From NCBI GenBank assembly GCA_001953115.1, contig LSSL01001234.1, positions 1 through 11,061 on the forward strand: 11,061 bases of DNA. The letters run 5' to 3'. Both the position numbers and the translations under genes were made by a program. Positions 1 to 8,655 of this stretch are shown here, piece after piece (the stretch's first letter is position 1; each line of letters opens with the position of its first letter). The notes under the pieces were generated by a model, which worked only from the letters and a program-made list of their open reading frames with translations, did no database searches and was not told the DNA's origin. The DNA comes from Smittium mucronatum (Eukaryota; Kickxellomycota; Harpellomycetes; Harpellales; Legeriomycetaceae).

Positions 1-133
1 CTAAGTTATACGATCTTTGAAGTTTCAGCTTTTTCCAGATAATTTCCAACAGACTCCTATAAGTTGATAGATTTTTATCGTAGTCATATGAATTTATTTT
101 AATATTTGAAAATTTAAACTTGGTGAAGACTTA

Positions 134-172
134 TGTCTTTTTTTGTTTTGCTTTGTTTTTTTTTTTTGTCTT
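134..172 (+). repeat. T-rich low-complexity tract
   Basis: Thirty-nine bases contain no A, including twelve T in a row at 156-167; only scattered G and C break the T runs. The T bias continues more weakly to about 220. Similar long T runs occur at 539-549 and 571-581. The strand asymmetry could reflect an old reverse-transcribed poly(A) tail on the opposite strand, but no retroelement body is seen next to it. Confidence 0.7.
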
Positions 173-1441
173 ATATTATTTTTTTGTATTGTGGGTTATT
201 TTTTTATTTGATTTTACTAAGAAATGATGTAAATGATATTTTATAAAGCGAAACAAACAATATCGGAAAGTTTTAATAATTTATAACTTTAGGTGTTACA
301 AGATAGAAAAATATTTAAATAAAGTCTGTAAAATTTTATTTTATGATTACAGTATATAGTAAATGATTTTTGAAAATATCATAAGTATGTTTATTTACTA
401 CTAGGGGGTTTAGATACATTCCTTTAACTCTGTAATTTTTTAGTATTGTATTTAACTCTTTATTATTTTCAAATCTTTTTATTATTTTATTTTTATTATT
501 TATAATATAGCCATTCTAATATAATTAAATATAATTAATTTTTTTTTTTGAAAATTTTTTAGTAAAAAAATTTTTTTTTTTATATTAATTTATAACTAAA
601 AAGGCTTCTTTGCTCATCGATTCCTATGTGAACTAATCTTTATAGATTGTTTTATTATATTTCTTTCATTTTTCGTAAAAAATCAATTTTGATTTAATAG
701 AGTCATTAATCATTATTTAAATTGAAGGAGTACCATTGTTTCTTTTTTAGAACTTCCACATATATACTTCAACTTATTATTATTTCTAAATTTAATTGAC
801 ATTTAACTGATAATTAGATCCATATTTAGATTTATCATTATTTTATAAGAAGAGAATTAATTGGATATTATCAGTTTTATCAATTGAAATGAATACCAAT
901 AGATTATTTAAAAGACACTTTTATTTATTATTTCATCTAATTATTTATACTATTTCTTATAATAGACAATAGATTTTTTTTTTAAAGATATAATTTATTC
1001 TTTGTAGTTGAAATACCAAACGAAAATTTATTATTTCTAAGAAAATTTTCAACAAAAATACGTATTGTGCTTTAAATTTATTACTAAAAATATTCAATAT
1101 ATTATTTTAATAAAATTCTAGAAAAAATAGTTTATTTTTTGACAAAATAAAAAATAATCTCAATATTTCAAAGCTAATTAGAATAAATTGAACTGTCAAT
1201 TCAGATTTTATTTAAGTTTAACATAAGAAAAAACTGATTATCTTTAATATAATTTCATCCCATTTTAATCAGAATATTATATTCTTACAGTTTTTAATTT
1301 GGTCAATAATAAGTTAGAATTAAGTTAAAATAGTATGTAATTAAAAAATTAAACTTTGAGTAAATATTATAATTTAGAATGCATAAAAGGTCAATAAATA
1401 TTTTTATGTGTATTGTTTAATAATTCTTATTTTTTCCTCCG

Positions 1442-1487
1442 AAAAAATCCTCATTAAAAAATAAAAAATCAAATTGAGGGATTTTTT
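1442..1487. repeat. Terminator-like inverted repeat
   Basis: AAAAAATCC-TCA (1442-1453) pairs with TGAGGGATTTTTT (1475-1487), with one unpaired base in the right arm and a 21-base A/T loop, and is followed by more T. It has the form of a bidirectional rho-independent terminator, but nothing else here suggests a bacterial genome and no gene ends beside it, so it is listed only as a hairpin. Confidence 0.45.
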
Positions 1488-2336
1488 TATTCTTTTAACT
1501 ACTAATTCTTTACTCATAAAATTATCATCAATAAGTATTATTAAATGAAAATTTTATTTTAATTATAATGTGACAAAAATCATTTTCGTTCATAAAACAT
1601 GCTATAAAATTTTATATTATCTTTTAATTTATCTAAATAGATTTCTACTTAAATTATTATTAAAAAACAGCGGCATAATCTTGCTTTATGGAATAAGTTT
1701 TTATAAACTTAGTTTAACTCTATTTATAATAAATAAAAAAAAAACTATTTCAATGTAAACAGTTTAGAAACTTGAAAACAGTCAAAAAACCTATACATTT
1801 AAGTTATATTATTGTATTTTTATAAAATAATTATATGTAGAAATCATATTATTTTTCTTGATTCTTAAATTTTAACTTAATCTAACGAATTAAATGTTAG
1901 AAATGAATAGACTAGCTCTGTACTGGAAATGTCATTTCATGACAATAATAATTAAATTAATAAAATTATAAAAAAATTTAATCAAAAATTTTGTTTTTTA
2001 AAATTGATGCTATCCAATTTATATATTATTAGTAAAAAAATACTCAATTTAAATACTTATTAAAATCATGAGTTAATTATCAAATCTACATACTGATCAC
2101 ATCCATATACGACATATGACACTCCGGTTATATTATAAAAAAAATCGCTATTTTTATTAAATTGGGATTTTATATGCAAAATTTTTCAAAAAACTATATT
2201 AGTGTAATTTAAGTAGTGATAAAGTATTATAATAAATAAAATATTATTAAAAATAAATGTAAATTATTACTAAGATGAATACTTAGGAATATCAATTTTT
2301 TTACTATAATCTAAAAATAATTATTTTGTGGTGTGA

Positions 2337-2391
2337 ACCCATACGAAAATTTAATATAATTATAAAAATATGAAGCTTCGTGCTAATGGGT
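2337..2391. repeat. Interrupted inverted repeat
   Basis: ACCCATACGAA at 2337-2347 pairs with TTCGT (2377-2381) and ATGGGT (2386-2391), with four unpaired bases (GCTA) between the two right-hand parts. The loop is A/T-rich. The G/C content of the arms makes it more than background, and it lies about 340 bases upstream of the MULE remnant. No function can be assigned. Confidence 0.35.
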
Positions 2392-2546
2392 ATTTTTGTT
2401 AGTTTTTTAAAAAATATTATTTAATAAAAATATTTTCATTTTATATTAGAAAAAAATACAAACATATAATATTTGAATAAAAATTAAGAATAATGAAATT
2501 TCTTGTATTTTTTTCGAAAAGATCTTATAATTGTGATTTTAATGTA

Positions 2547-2581
2547 AAAAATGTATTTTTTACATTATAAAATACATTTTT
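2547..2581. repeat. Perfect 13-base inverted repeat
   Basis: AAAAATGTATTTT (2547-2559) and AAAATACATTTTT (2569-2581) are exact reverse complements separated by nine bases. It lies about 150 bases before the FLYWCH-like piece. A rough estimate for 80 % A+T DNA puts chance occurrence of so long a close pair at around one in ten windows of this size. Confidence 0.55.
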
Positions 2582-2727
2582 ATAATCAAAAGCATTTTTT
2601 CTATATAATTTTCTTGGTTTTCAAAATTAAAATGATAAAACAAAAATTGAATTGGATTAAGACAGATCTAACTGATTTCTAGATAAATTAACAGAATATG
2701 AGGACTAAATATTGATAAAATATCAAA

Positions 2728-2850
2728 AAATACAAAACTGAATTCTTCCATTGTGTAAATTAAAATATCAATGGGTGTCCAAGAAATTTTAAATGAAGAT
2801 TATGACTTAAAAACGGTATATTATTAATATTCCATTAAAAAAGTGAAAAT
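2728..2850 (+). other. FLYWCH-like zinc-finger remnant of the MULE transposase
   Basis: In the frame starting at 2728 the translation runs KYKTEFFHCVN, a TAA stop at 2761, NINGCPRNF, two TGA stops at 2794 and 2803, LKNGILLIFH, a TAA stop at 2836, then KSENYSKS. The order aromatic-x-Cys (2752), Cys-Pro-Arg (2776), hydrophobic strand, His (2833) matches the FLYWCH pattern, a DNA-binding finger commonly found before the MULE DDE domain. The final His of the usual H-x-H is not preserved. Four stops in about 40 codons show advanced decay. The assignment leans on the position just upstream of a clear MULE core; alone it would be weak. Confidence 0.5.
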
Positions 2851-3026
2851 TATTCGAAATCGTAAAGGATTAATTTTAGAAAAAATTATAGGTTGTAGCA
2901 TGGACGGTCTAAGCCATTGTATAATAATTTAGAAATTGGATTCTCGGAATATCAAAACTAAAAATACTTTTTTGAATTAAATTATTCGTAACTATAATAA
3001 AAAAAACTACAGTTGAAAAAAAATAA

Positions 3027-3332
3027 CAAAAAAATCTTGAATTTTTTTTTTCAGAATGCTCTGCTGAAAAACTCTACTTGCCCTTAGTAGCAGGATTCTC
3101 TAGTGATCCAAATATTATCAAATTAACATTAAATTCAGCAAAATATCTTAAAAAAAATTCCTATGCTTCTAAAACGCACATTGATTCCACCTTTATGCTT
3201 GTAAAAGTTATATATATTGTTATTTTTTTGGGAATAAAGGATGTCAATCAATATTTTACTCCAGTTACAATAGCAGCGGTCAGAAAAATGACACAAAAAA
3301 CTGCAAATGGATATTTGAAACGATTAAAATGA
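3027..3332 (+). other. Best-preserved open segment of the MULE transposase (first DDE aspartate)
   Basis: This frame is open from just after the TAA at 3024 to the TGA at 3330. The useful protein part begins near 3054 with SECSAEKLYLPLVAG, right after a T10-CAG tract. A helical linker (SDPNIIKLTLNSAKYLKK) leads into HIDSTFMLVK, the beta strand with the first catalytic Asp, then IVIFLGIKDVNQYFTPV, the following strand pair typical of MULE transposases. There is no ATG near the start, so this is an internal fragment or exon and not a gene of its own. Local G+C in 3061-3120 is about 38 %, well above the surroundings. Confidence 0.75.
3042..3054 (+). promoter_or_regulatory. Candidate 3' splice acceptor (T10-CAG)
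   Basis: A run of ten T followed by CAG ends at 3054, exactly where protein-like sequence of the MULE core begins. T-rich tracts ending in (T)CAG are normal 3' splice sites in A+T-rich eukaryotes and are very like the nematode TTTTCAG signal. Similar tracts end at 3857, 3989 and 7741, the last beside the second decayed coding island. No partner 5' splice site could be fixed, and such strings arise easily in this composition. Confidence 0.35.
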
Positions 3333-3986
3333 AGATTTGTAAAATGAAACTCTAAATTAAAATTTAATTCAGTTTGTGGACTCAGCTCCAACAAATTCTA
3401 AAGCAATTTCAAAGTTTTTAAAAAACTTATTTAGAGTAGAATATTGGTTTCATATCTTAAAAAATTTCAAAATTTTAATGGGAATAGCTATGATACATTT
3501 GGAAAATACTTTTATATTGATATATGTAGAATAAAACTTCGAATTAACCTTGAAATTTCGTAAGTTACAAAGAAGTTATTCTTTGTAGAATGGAAAAGTT
3601 CCATTATTTTTTCTGGATTATTTGATAAAATAATAAAAAATTGTTTTGAAAAAAAAAATTGGTATGAAGGATATGGTATTTTTGAAACTTGAACTAAAAA
3701 TGCACTGGGGAGATATAAAGATATATTGTATAACCCTTACTCATTTAGCATACCAGCGCTAGATAAGATGGAATACAACGAATTTTCTTCATCAGAAAAA
3801 AAAATTATATAGAAAAAATGAAGGATTATTGATTCTTTTCTACTAATAATATTTCAGAAACTATTGTAAACAATTTTCAACTGCAACTAATAGCGAATTC
3901 AATTAATTAATATTAATTTGTGCATTACGAATATTAACTGATTTTTTCGAAAAAAATACATTGATATATTCAAAAAACATTATTTT

Positions 3987-4175
3987 CAGTTACGATTTTG
4001 TGTAATGAGCATGTAGAGCTTTTTTAAAAAAGAAAAAATACTAAATGAATACCACTTCTTAAACCATACCAAAAATAGCAACTGTATTAGTATAACTCTT
4101 TTATCTAGAAGTAGTTCTACAGGTTGACCAAAAAAAATTATTAAAAATAACAGTCTTAACGTAAAATTGATTTGA
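3987..4175 (+). other. Possible C-terminal tail of the MULE transposase
   Basis: The frame used by the last clear core segment (3534-3812) can be followed to TGA at 4173. It contains LSRSSSTG, a TGA at 4125, then PKKIIKNNSLN. Many FLYWCH-MULE proteins end in a basic G-R-P-K-K, AT-hook-like stretch, and TGA is one base change from the expected Arg codon CGA. A SWIM-type C-x-H finger usually lies just before this. Cys and His codons occur around 4000-4012 but do not form a clean motif. Overlap with a 68-codon frame on the opposite strand is taken as chance. The call depends on shared frame and position. Confidence 0.4.
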
Positions 4176-4199
4176 AAAGAATTTTTGACCACCTCTGGA

Positions 4200-6338
4200 A
4201 AAAATTATTGATTAAATATTTATTTATGATTTATTAAATATGAAGGCACTTATTTTTTATTAATAAAAAGTTATAAAGATATAAATTATAATCATATCTA
4301 GATTTCTGTGACAACTTGCATAAAGTTTATTTGATATTTGAAATGTTTGACCGACTTCGATTACCTAAATAATATTTTTAAGCAAATTTTTTATAAGTTA
4401 ATGCATTAAATATTTAATCCTGATACCTTATTATTTAATCTGACGTTTTAACTTATCTTAATTTACCTGTAACAGTTTTGTATTTACTAAATCGGTATTT
4501 TGAAGTTTTTAAGATCTTTTTAATCTCTAAAATTACATATAAAATAAATAAAGATGTTTTTATTGACTATGAAACTTCTAAATAAGGTTTTAAGATGGTT
4601 TCTATTAGTTTTTTCCGGTTGGAAAATGAATTTAATCAACTAAAATAAATTGAGTATACTTATAATTTAGTATAGTCTTACCTTATTCCTAGTAGAAAAG
4701 TTTTTATTTTGATCTGTATATAAAATGATAATGTAAGTTTAAAGTATGATAAAGTGTTTGGTTTTTATGCTCAAGATTTTTTGTTCTCATTTCTTGTAAA
4801 ATTAATATATTTGATAAAATGAAGGGATTTCATTTTGAACTTGACAGATTTATTTTTCAATTACAAAAATTTGGTTAGGAAACAAGGGATATTTTGTAGA
4901 ATCATAAATTTTATTTTTACACTCCGATTCAAAAAAATTCATGTTCTTATGTAATTATATTTAAGGCTAATACCATAAAAATACTTTTCAGATTAAGTTA
5001 CAAATTTTCATATTCTTATCTAAGTATTCGTACTGAAAATAATTATTGCTTGTTAATAATTAAAATTTCATATTTTTATTATATAACCTTTAAGTAGCGA
5101 TATATATTTTTAAAAATCATCTTCAAAAAATTTATTAACCGAGAAATTATTAACTTTAAAAACTGATCGATTTTTTTTTTAATATCTAGATTAATTTAAC
5201 CTAAACAAAATTATATTTATAAATTCGATATCAAGGTAAATATAATCGGTAAAAAAATTTGGAATTCAGAATAACAATAACATTAACACGAACAATATGT
5301 TATTATGAAAATTATGTTTAAATTATTACTTATTATATAGAATAAAAAATATGTATAATTAAACATCATTTTAAGATATTTTTCAGTAGATTACACTTAA
5401 TTTTTATGAAGGTACACTTATTTTAGTAAAATTTTAATTAATAGTCGAAAAATGATTATTTTTAAAATAAAGTCTGTTTAAAGTAATAAAAAAAAAATAT
5501 GATAATGTTAATTTAATGGGTTTAAAATTAAATTAATATCATTAATCTGGATTTAGATAATTGCAATTATTGAAACGATGAAATTATATTTGAATCATTT
5601 TTTTTTATTTGCACATGTGATGATAGAAATTTATAAAAAATTATTTTTATACAATATAGATTTTTTTAATAGATTTGTTTCAAAATTAAATCGTTCATTT
5701 ATGAAATGTTATAATTTAAACATGAGAAAAAATGAAATGGTTAAAAGTTTATTAAAATTTAGATCATATATATAATATTTTATATATAAAAATTGTAAAA
5801 ATTTAACTGTTTTTGCTAATTCAATACTTTTTTTTATTTTCATAATAATTTAATTTTGAATATTAAATCTATTAATTAACTATTTTATTAAATTCAAAAA
5901 TTCGATTTGAATGTGGATTAAAATTCAAATAAATTTAAATTTAAAAATAATATAATTATTATGATTTTGACAATAAACACAATTTAATTTAATAAATGAT
6001 CAATTTTAATCTTTATAAATGTCATTAAAAAAACTAAATATTATTTAAATTCTTACTTTAATTTAATTTATATTCAATTTTTTTATCTAATAATTAGAAA
6101 AAATTTGGTGTATATAGGAAAAAAATAGATTGTAAGAGTGTGAATTAATTTTTTCTAAGAAATTATAATGAATAAAATTAGTTTATCTAATTTGGAATCA
6201 TTACATAATAAAATTCAACAATTGTTATTTTCGATTTAACAAATGCGATGTTTAATAATATTTCAGTAATGTTTAATGGATACGTTTAATGAAAAAATAT
6301 TCTCTATAGATCCAAATTTTTTAAATTATAAATTTAAA
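4200..6338. other. Gene-poor A+T-rich stretch
   Basis: Nothing coding is supported. A 65-codon frame at 5578-5775 has an ATG but is simple in composition and matches no known family. Weakly similar strings (TATGAAGG then CACTTATTTT) appear at about 4239 and 5405 and may be chance. The missing 3' end of the MULE element, including its terminal repeat, should lie in the first few hundred bases but was not seen. Confidence 0.55.
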
Positions 6339-6415
6339 GGTTAATAGGCCAAAAAGGTTAATTTAAATCAAAAGCGGTAAATTTGACTCAAAAACAGTCT
6401 ATTTAGGCAAAATAA
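6339..6415 (+). repeat. Degenerate tandem repeat, about 20-base unit, four copies
   Basis: Four consecutive units can be aligned: 6339-6355 (GGTTAATAGGCCAAAAA, three bases short), 6356-6375 (GGTTAATTTAAATCAAAAGC), 6376-6395 (GGTAAATTTGACTCAAAAAC) and 6396-6415 (AGTCTATTTAGGCAAAATAA). The shared pattern is G-G-T-x-A-A-T-T-T, a variable A/G/C core, then C-A-A-A-A. A weaker fifth unit may continue to about 6435. The first three are clear; the fourth is diverged. Confidence 0.5.
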
Positions 6416-6531
6416 AATAAAATAGATTCTAAGATTATCAATTTAGACGTAATAATATCATATTTTACTACTTGTTTCTTAAAACCTGTAAGGATTTGGT
6501 TTAATGGGATAATTTGGATAATAAAAGGTAA

Positions 6532-6744
6532 ACAGATATACTAGTTAAAAATATAAAAGATAGGGAAAGAGATAAATTGAAAAGCTTAGCCATTCCAAGA
6601 TGGTTAAGCTTCCTTACATATACCATTTTCTATTTTATAAAAGCCAATTATGCCTATGGGAGAAATTCTTCATTGTATGAAATATTCAATGCGTGTACTG
6701 AATCCATTGGTTCATTAAAATATCATAAATTCATAGGTATTTAA
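6532..6744 (+). other. Open frame without ATG in a G+C-richer island; possible exon or gene relic
   Basis: Between the TAA at 6529 and the TAA at 6742 there are 70 sense codons with no ATG. The translation includes LKSLAIPRWLSFLTYTIFYF and ANYAYGRNSSLYEIFNACTE, less dominated by Lys, Asn, Ile and Phe than random frames in this window. G+C is about 30 % in 6601-6720. No domain is recognised. The opposite strand also gives a short readable stretch beginning MDSVHALNIS, broken by stops, so the coding strand, if any, is uncertain. Confidence 0.25.
6582..6611. repeat. Hairpin, 12-base arms with one mismatch
   Basis: The left arm AAGCTTAGCCAT (6582-6593) and right arm ATGGTTAAGCTT (6600-6611) pair over 12 positions, with one G-T wobble and a six-base loop, TCCAAG. 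Each arm carries several G/C pairs, which makes chance origin less likely than for the A/T-only palindromes elsewhere. Pairing stops beyond the HindIII-like AAGCTT ends. It lies inside the 6532-6744 open frame. Confidence 0.6.
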
Positions 6745-7690
6745 AATTTATATTTAAATTCCCGAAACAGATAATTTTATAAATTTTATTTCGCTTAAAA
6801 AAAACAATCGAATTATAAATTCACACCGATTTTCGAATAAACCAAATTATGAGAACTTTTTGTAATTTTTCGTATTAACTCATATTTATTTTACTTTTTT
6901 TTAATTGGATGCAATAAAAAAAAATTTTGTAATCTTATTTCTAAACATTTTTACCTATTTTTCATTTTTTTTCACTTTTTCCATAGAATTCAACTTTTTT
7001 GGAATAGCATAGAAAAGTAGCATACAATTACACATATTATTATGGATATAGAGAATAGTCTAATATTAAAGTTAAATAAATATCTGATTTATAATTTTTA
7101 AACCAGAAAATTTTGTAATAATAGAAAAATATAGATATCTAATTAATAGAATGATCTTGCTAATTATAAAAGATATAAATAAGTTACAAAAAATTATTTA
7201 TAAATATTGGTTATAGTTATAAATGTAAAGATATCGAAAAGAGGTGTAGTTTGTTACAAAACTCAACTTGTTATTCATGTAATTAAAATTTATTATTCAT
7301 TATAAAACTGTAAAATTATAGAAAAAAATTATTTCACGAAATGAGATCCGTATTGATTTTATACTTGCCCATCTTCTAAGTAAATTAATATCATTATTTA
7401 TTAAATTTAATGATATTTTTTGACACGAATATTTATTTAAAAATAAAAAGAATAATTATATTCTACTTTTAAAATATTTAATCTATTAAAAGATTCGACA
7501 TCAGAAAAAAAATATTTATAATTGCATAAGATGATAGAAATTTTTAAAATAATTTGATTCACTGATTTTATACTAAATGTTTTTCTTTCAAAAATCTTAT
7601 GAATCTATTACATATTTTAAACCCTTTATAAAAAAATAAATATCTTTAATTTAGATTTTTATGGTCTTTTGAATTAATTTCCCAGATTCT
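6745..7690. other. Gene-poor A+T-rich stretch
   Basis: No coding signal. The only structure seen is a 10-base inverted repeat (AATATCATTA at 7387-7396 with TAATGATATT at 7408-7417), which is of a length expected by chance here. Confidence 0.55.
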
Positions 7691-7693
7691 TGA

Positions 7694-8655
7694 AAAAAAT
7701 TCTAGATCCACAACAGACTAAATTCCCTATATTTTTTTCCAGAGTTTAGATCCATATAGGATTTCCCAGATAATGAAATTATTGATAAATTCGATCTGAA
7801 TGAATCTATATTGAACTTTGAACTTTCTATCAACCATTCACCTCGTTCGGAATTTTCATTAAATAATCATTTGCAGCTAAAAAAACAAGTCAGAGTCATT
7901 TCTTAGTCTAAAAAAATTAATGAGAAACAACTCTAGTTAATTTATGAAGATTTGGAAATGCCTCCGAAAGAGGCCGTAAAATTGTTAAAAAACAATATCG
8001 ACGTTGAAAAATACGCCACATATTAGATAAAACTAAACATGGTGATTTTTCATTAGTTGTTTAATTTAATTTGTAAAAATACTAAAAGCTCACTAATTTC
8101 GCCATTTTTATTGCGTAACACCGGACCGATGATTTCGACAGAGAAAAGTAAAGTTCAGATTTATATAGAATATTTCTGCTCATTATCTGTTTATGCTGAT
8201 ATAGCATGCTAAAATGTGGACAGAGTTAGGTCCAAACGTCCGCCTACTTAATACTCAAAGTATAGATGAAGCAGTAGACTTTGTCAAATCTGTGGACTCA
8301 TTGGCCGGAAAATTTTGAAATTACCCTCAGGGATTCAAAAGAAAAATTAAATGGGCTACACTGTATCTAGTTGCGAAAAAGGATCCGAATGTGCTATTCA
8401 TCAAAATTCCAAATATAGATATTTGGAGAGGTCAGAAGAAAAATCTTATGCTGTATGGAAAAAGTAATAATTAAAAAAAAAACTTGCAAACAGTTAGTTT
8501 GAAAGACCACTGATATTGTTCGAAATGAAGAATCTAAGAAGGTTTCATAATCACGAAAAAATAATTTCAACGATATGAATTTTAAAGATCTTCCCGAGGA
8601 AAAAACAACACACATACTCGATTTGGAACATGAGAAATCATTCAAAGGGATGTAT
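7694..8655 (+). pseudogene. Unidentified decayed coding region, possibly retroelement-derived
   Basis: I do not recognise the family. The region reads as protein in three successive + strand frames. The first, 7694-8209, has internal TAG stops at 7703, 7757, 7904, 7934, 8024 and 8054 and includes DFPDNEIIDKFDLNESILNF and YEDLEMPPKEAVKLLKNNI. The second, 8205-8471, has a TGA at 8316 and includes ELGPNVRLLN, SIDEAVDFVKSVDSLAGKF and WATLYLVAKKDPNVLFIKIP. The third, 8515-8655, has a TAA at 8548 and includes MNFKDLPEEKTTHILDLEHE. Each change is a +1 step. G+C over 8221-8400 is about 39 % against 13-20 % outside, and purines dominate first codon positions in the second frame, both signs of former coding. 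An 83-codon frame on the opposite strand at 8394-8645 is considered a shadow. It could be a dead retrotransposon, another transposon gene, or a decayed cellular gene with lost introns. Confidence 0.55.
8060..8209 (+). other. Segment resembling the pre-reverse-transcriptase linker of non-LTR elements
   Basis: Within the decayed region the frame reads NLICKNTKSSLISPFLLR, then NTGPMISTEKSKVQIY, then IEYFCSLSVYAD. Many non-LTR retrotransposon polyproteins have, just before the reverse transcriptase domain, the order F-x-x-I/V, K-x-K-S, I-x-P-L, G-x-x-x-(S/T), E-K-A, then Y-F-x-S-V-F. The order and spacing agree here. Against the idea, the expected first reverse transcriptase motifs do not follow after 8213, and no catalytic Y/F-x-D-D was found. 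Confidence 0.25.

Larger units (their letters stand above)
1..2640. other. Gene-poor A+T-rich stretch
   Basis: No frame here reads as a conserved protein on either strand. A 62-codon frame at 1570-1758 starts with GTG and is low-complexity Ile/Leu/Lys/Phe, as expected by chance. G+C-richer spots at 1-75, 600-640 and 2085-2130 have no recognisable content. The hairpins and the T-rich tract are listed separately. Confidence 0.6.
2728..4175 (+). pseudogene. Decayed Mutator-like (MULE) transposase with FLYWCH-like N-terminus
   Basis: This is the remnant of a cut-and-paste DNA transposon transposase of the MULE superfamily, which when intact acts in the nucleus on the element's terminal inverted repeats. 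The pieces occur in family order. A FLYWCH-like finger lies at about 2728-2850. The first DDE aspartate sits in HIDSTF (codon 3183-3185), followed by GIKDVNQYFTP. The second aspartate is in FVDSAPT (codon 3379-3381), followed by YWFHILKNF with the conserved His at 3451-3453. Then come KNWYEGYGIFE (from 3654) and a degraded TKNAL block (from 3693), matching the usual W-x-x-G ... NNALE region, and finally IPALDKME (from 3750). The reading frame changes near 3330-3361 and again at about 3534. In-frame stops lie at 2761, 3330, 3532, 3561, 3690, 3810 and 4125 and are of all three types. The span of about 1,450 bases fits a family protein of roughly 500 residues. No terminal inverted repeats or target duplication were found. 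The identification is from recognised motifs, not a search. Confidence 0.8.

Noticed and set aside
25..87. Short - strand frame at the window edge beginning MTTIKIYQL, in a G+C-richer spot
   Set aside because: Only 20 codons before a TGA. It could be the edge of another relic, but too little is present to support a call.
1570..1758. 62-codon frame on the + strand
   Set aside because: It starts with GTG, is made mainly of Ile, Leu, Lys, Phe and Asn, and shows no domain or G+C rise.
3986..4192. 68-codon frame on the - strand
   Set aside because: It lies opposite the probable C-terminal part of the MULE transposase and is hydrophobic in the way of an antisense shadow of Lys/Asn-rich sequence.
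4239..5425. Possible diverged direct repeat (TATGAAGG with CACTTATTTT at both ends)
   Set aside because: Similarity covers fewer than 25 bases with gaps and fades at once on both sides.
5578..5775. 65-codon frame with ATG on the + strand
   Set aside because: Low-complexity composition, background G+C, no recognisable family and no regulatory context.
7694..8574. A ciliate-type genetic code (TAA and TAG read as Gln), because one frame here has many TAG stops but no TGA
   Set aside because: In about 80 % A+T DNA, TGA is rare enough that several TGA-free stretches this long are expected over six frames. The clearest gene, the MULE remnant, is broken by TGA and by frameshifts as well, and the best protein-like text changes frame at about 8205.
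8394..8645. 83-codon frame on the - strand
   Set aside because: The + strand frames here read more like protein and continue the decayed region on both sides; this frame is best explained as their shadow.
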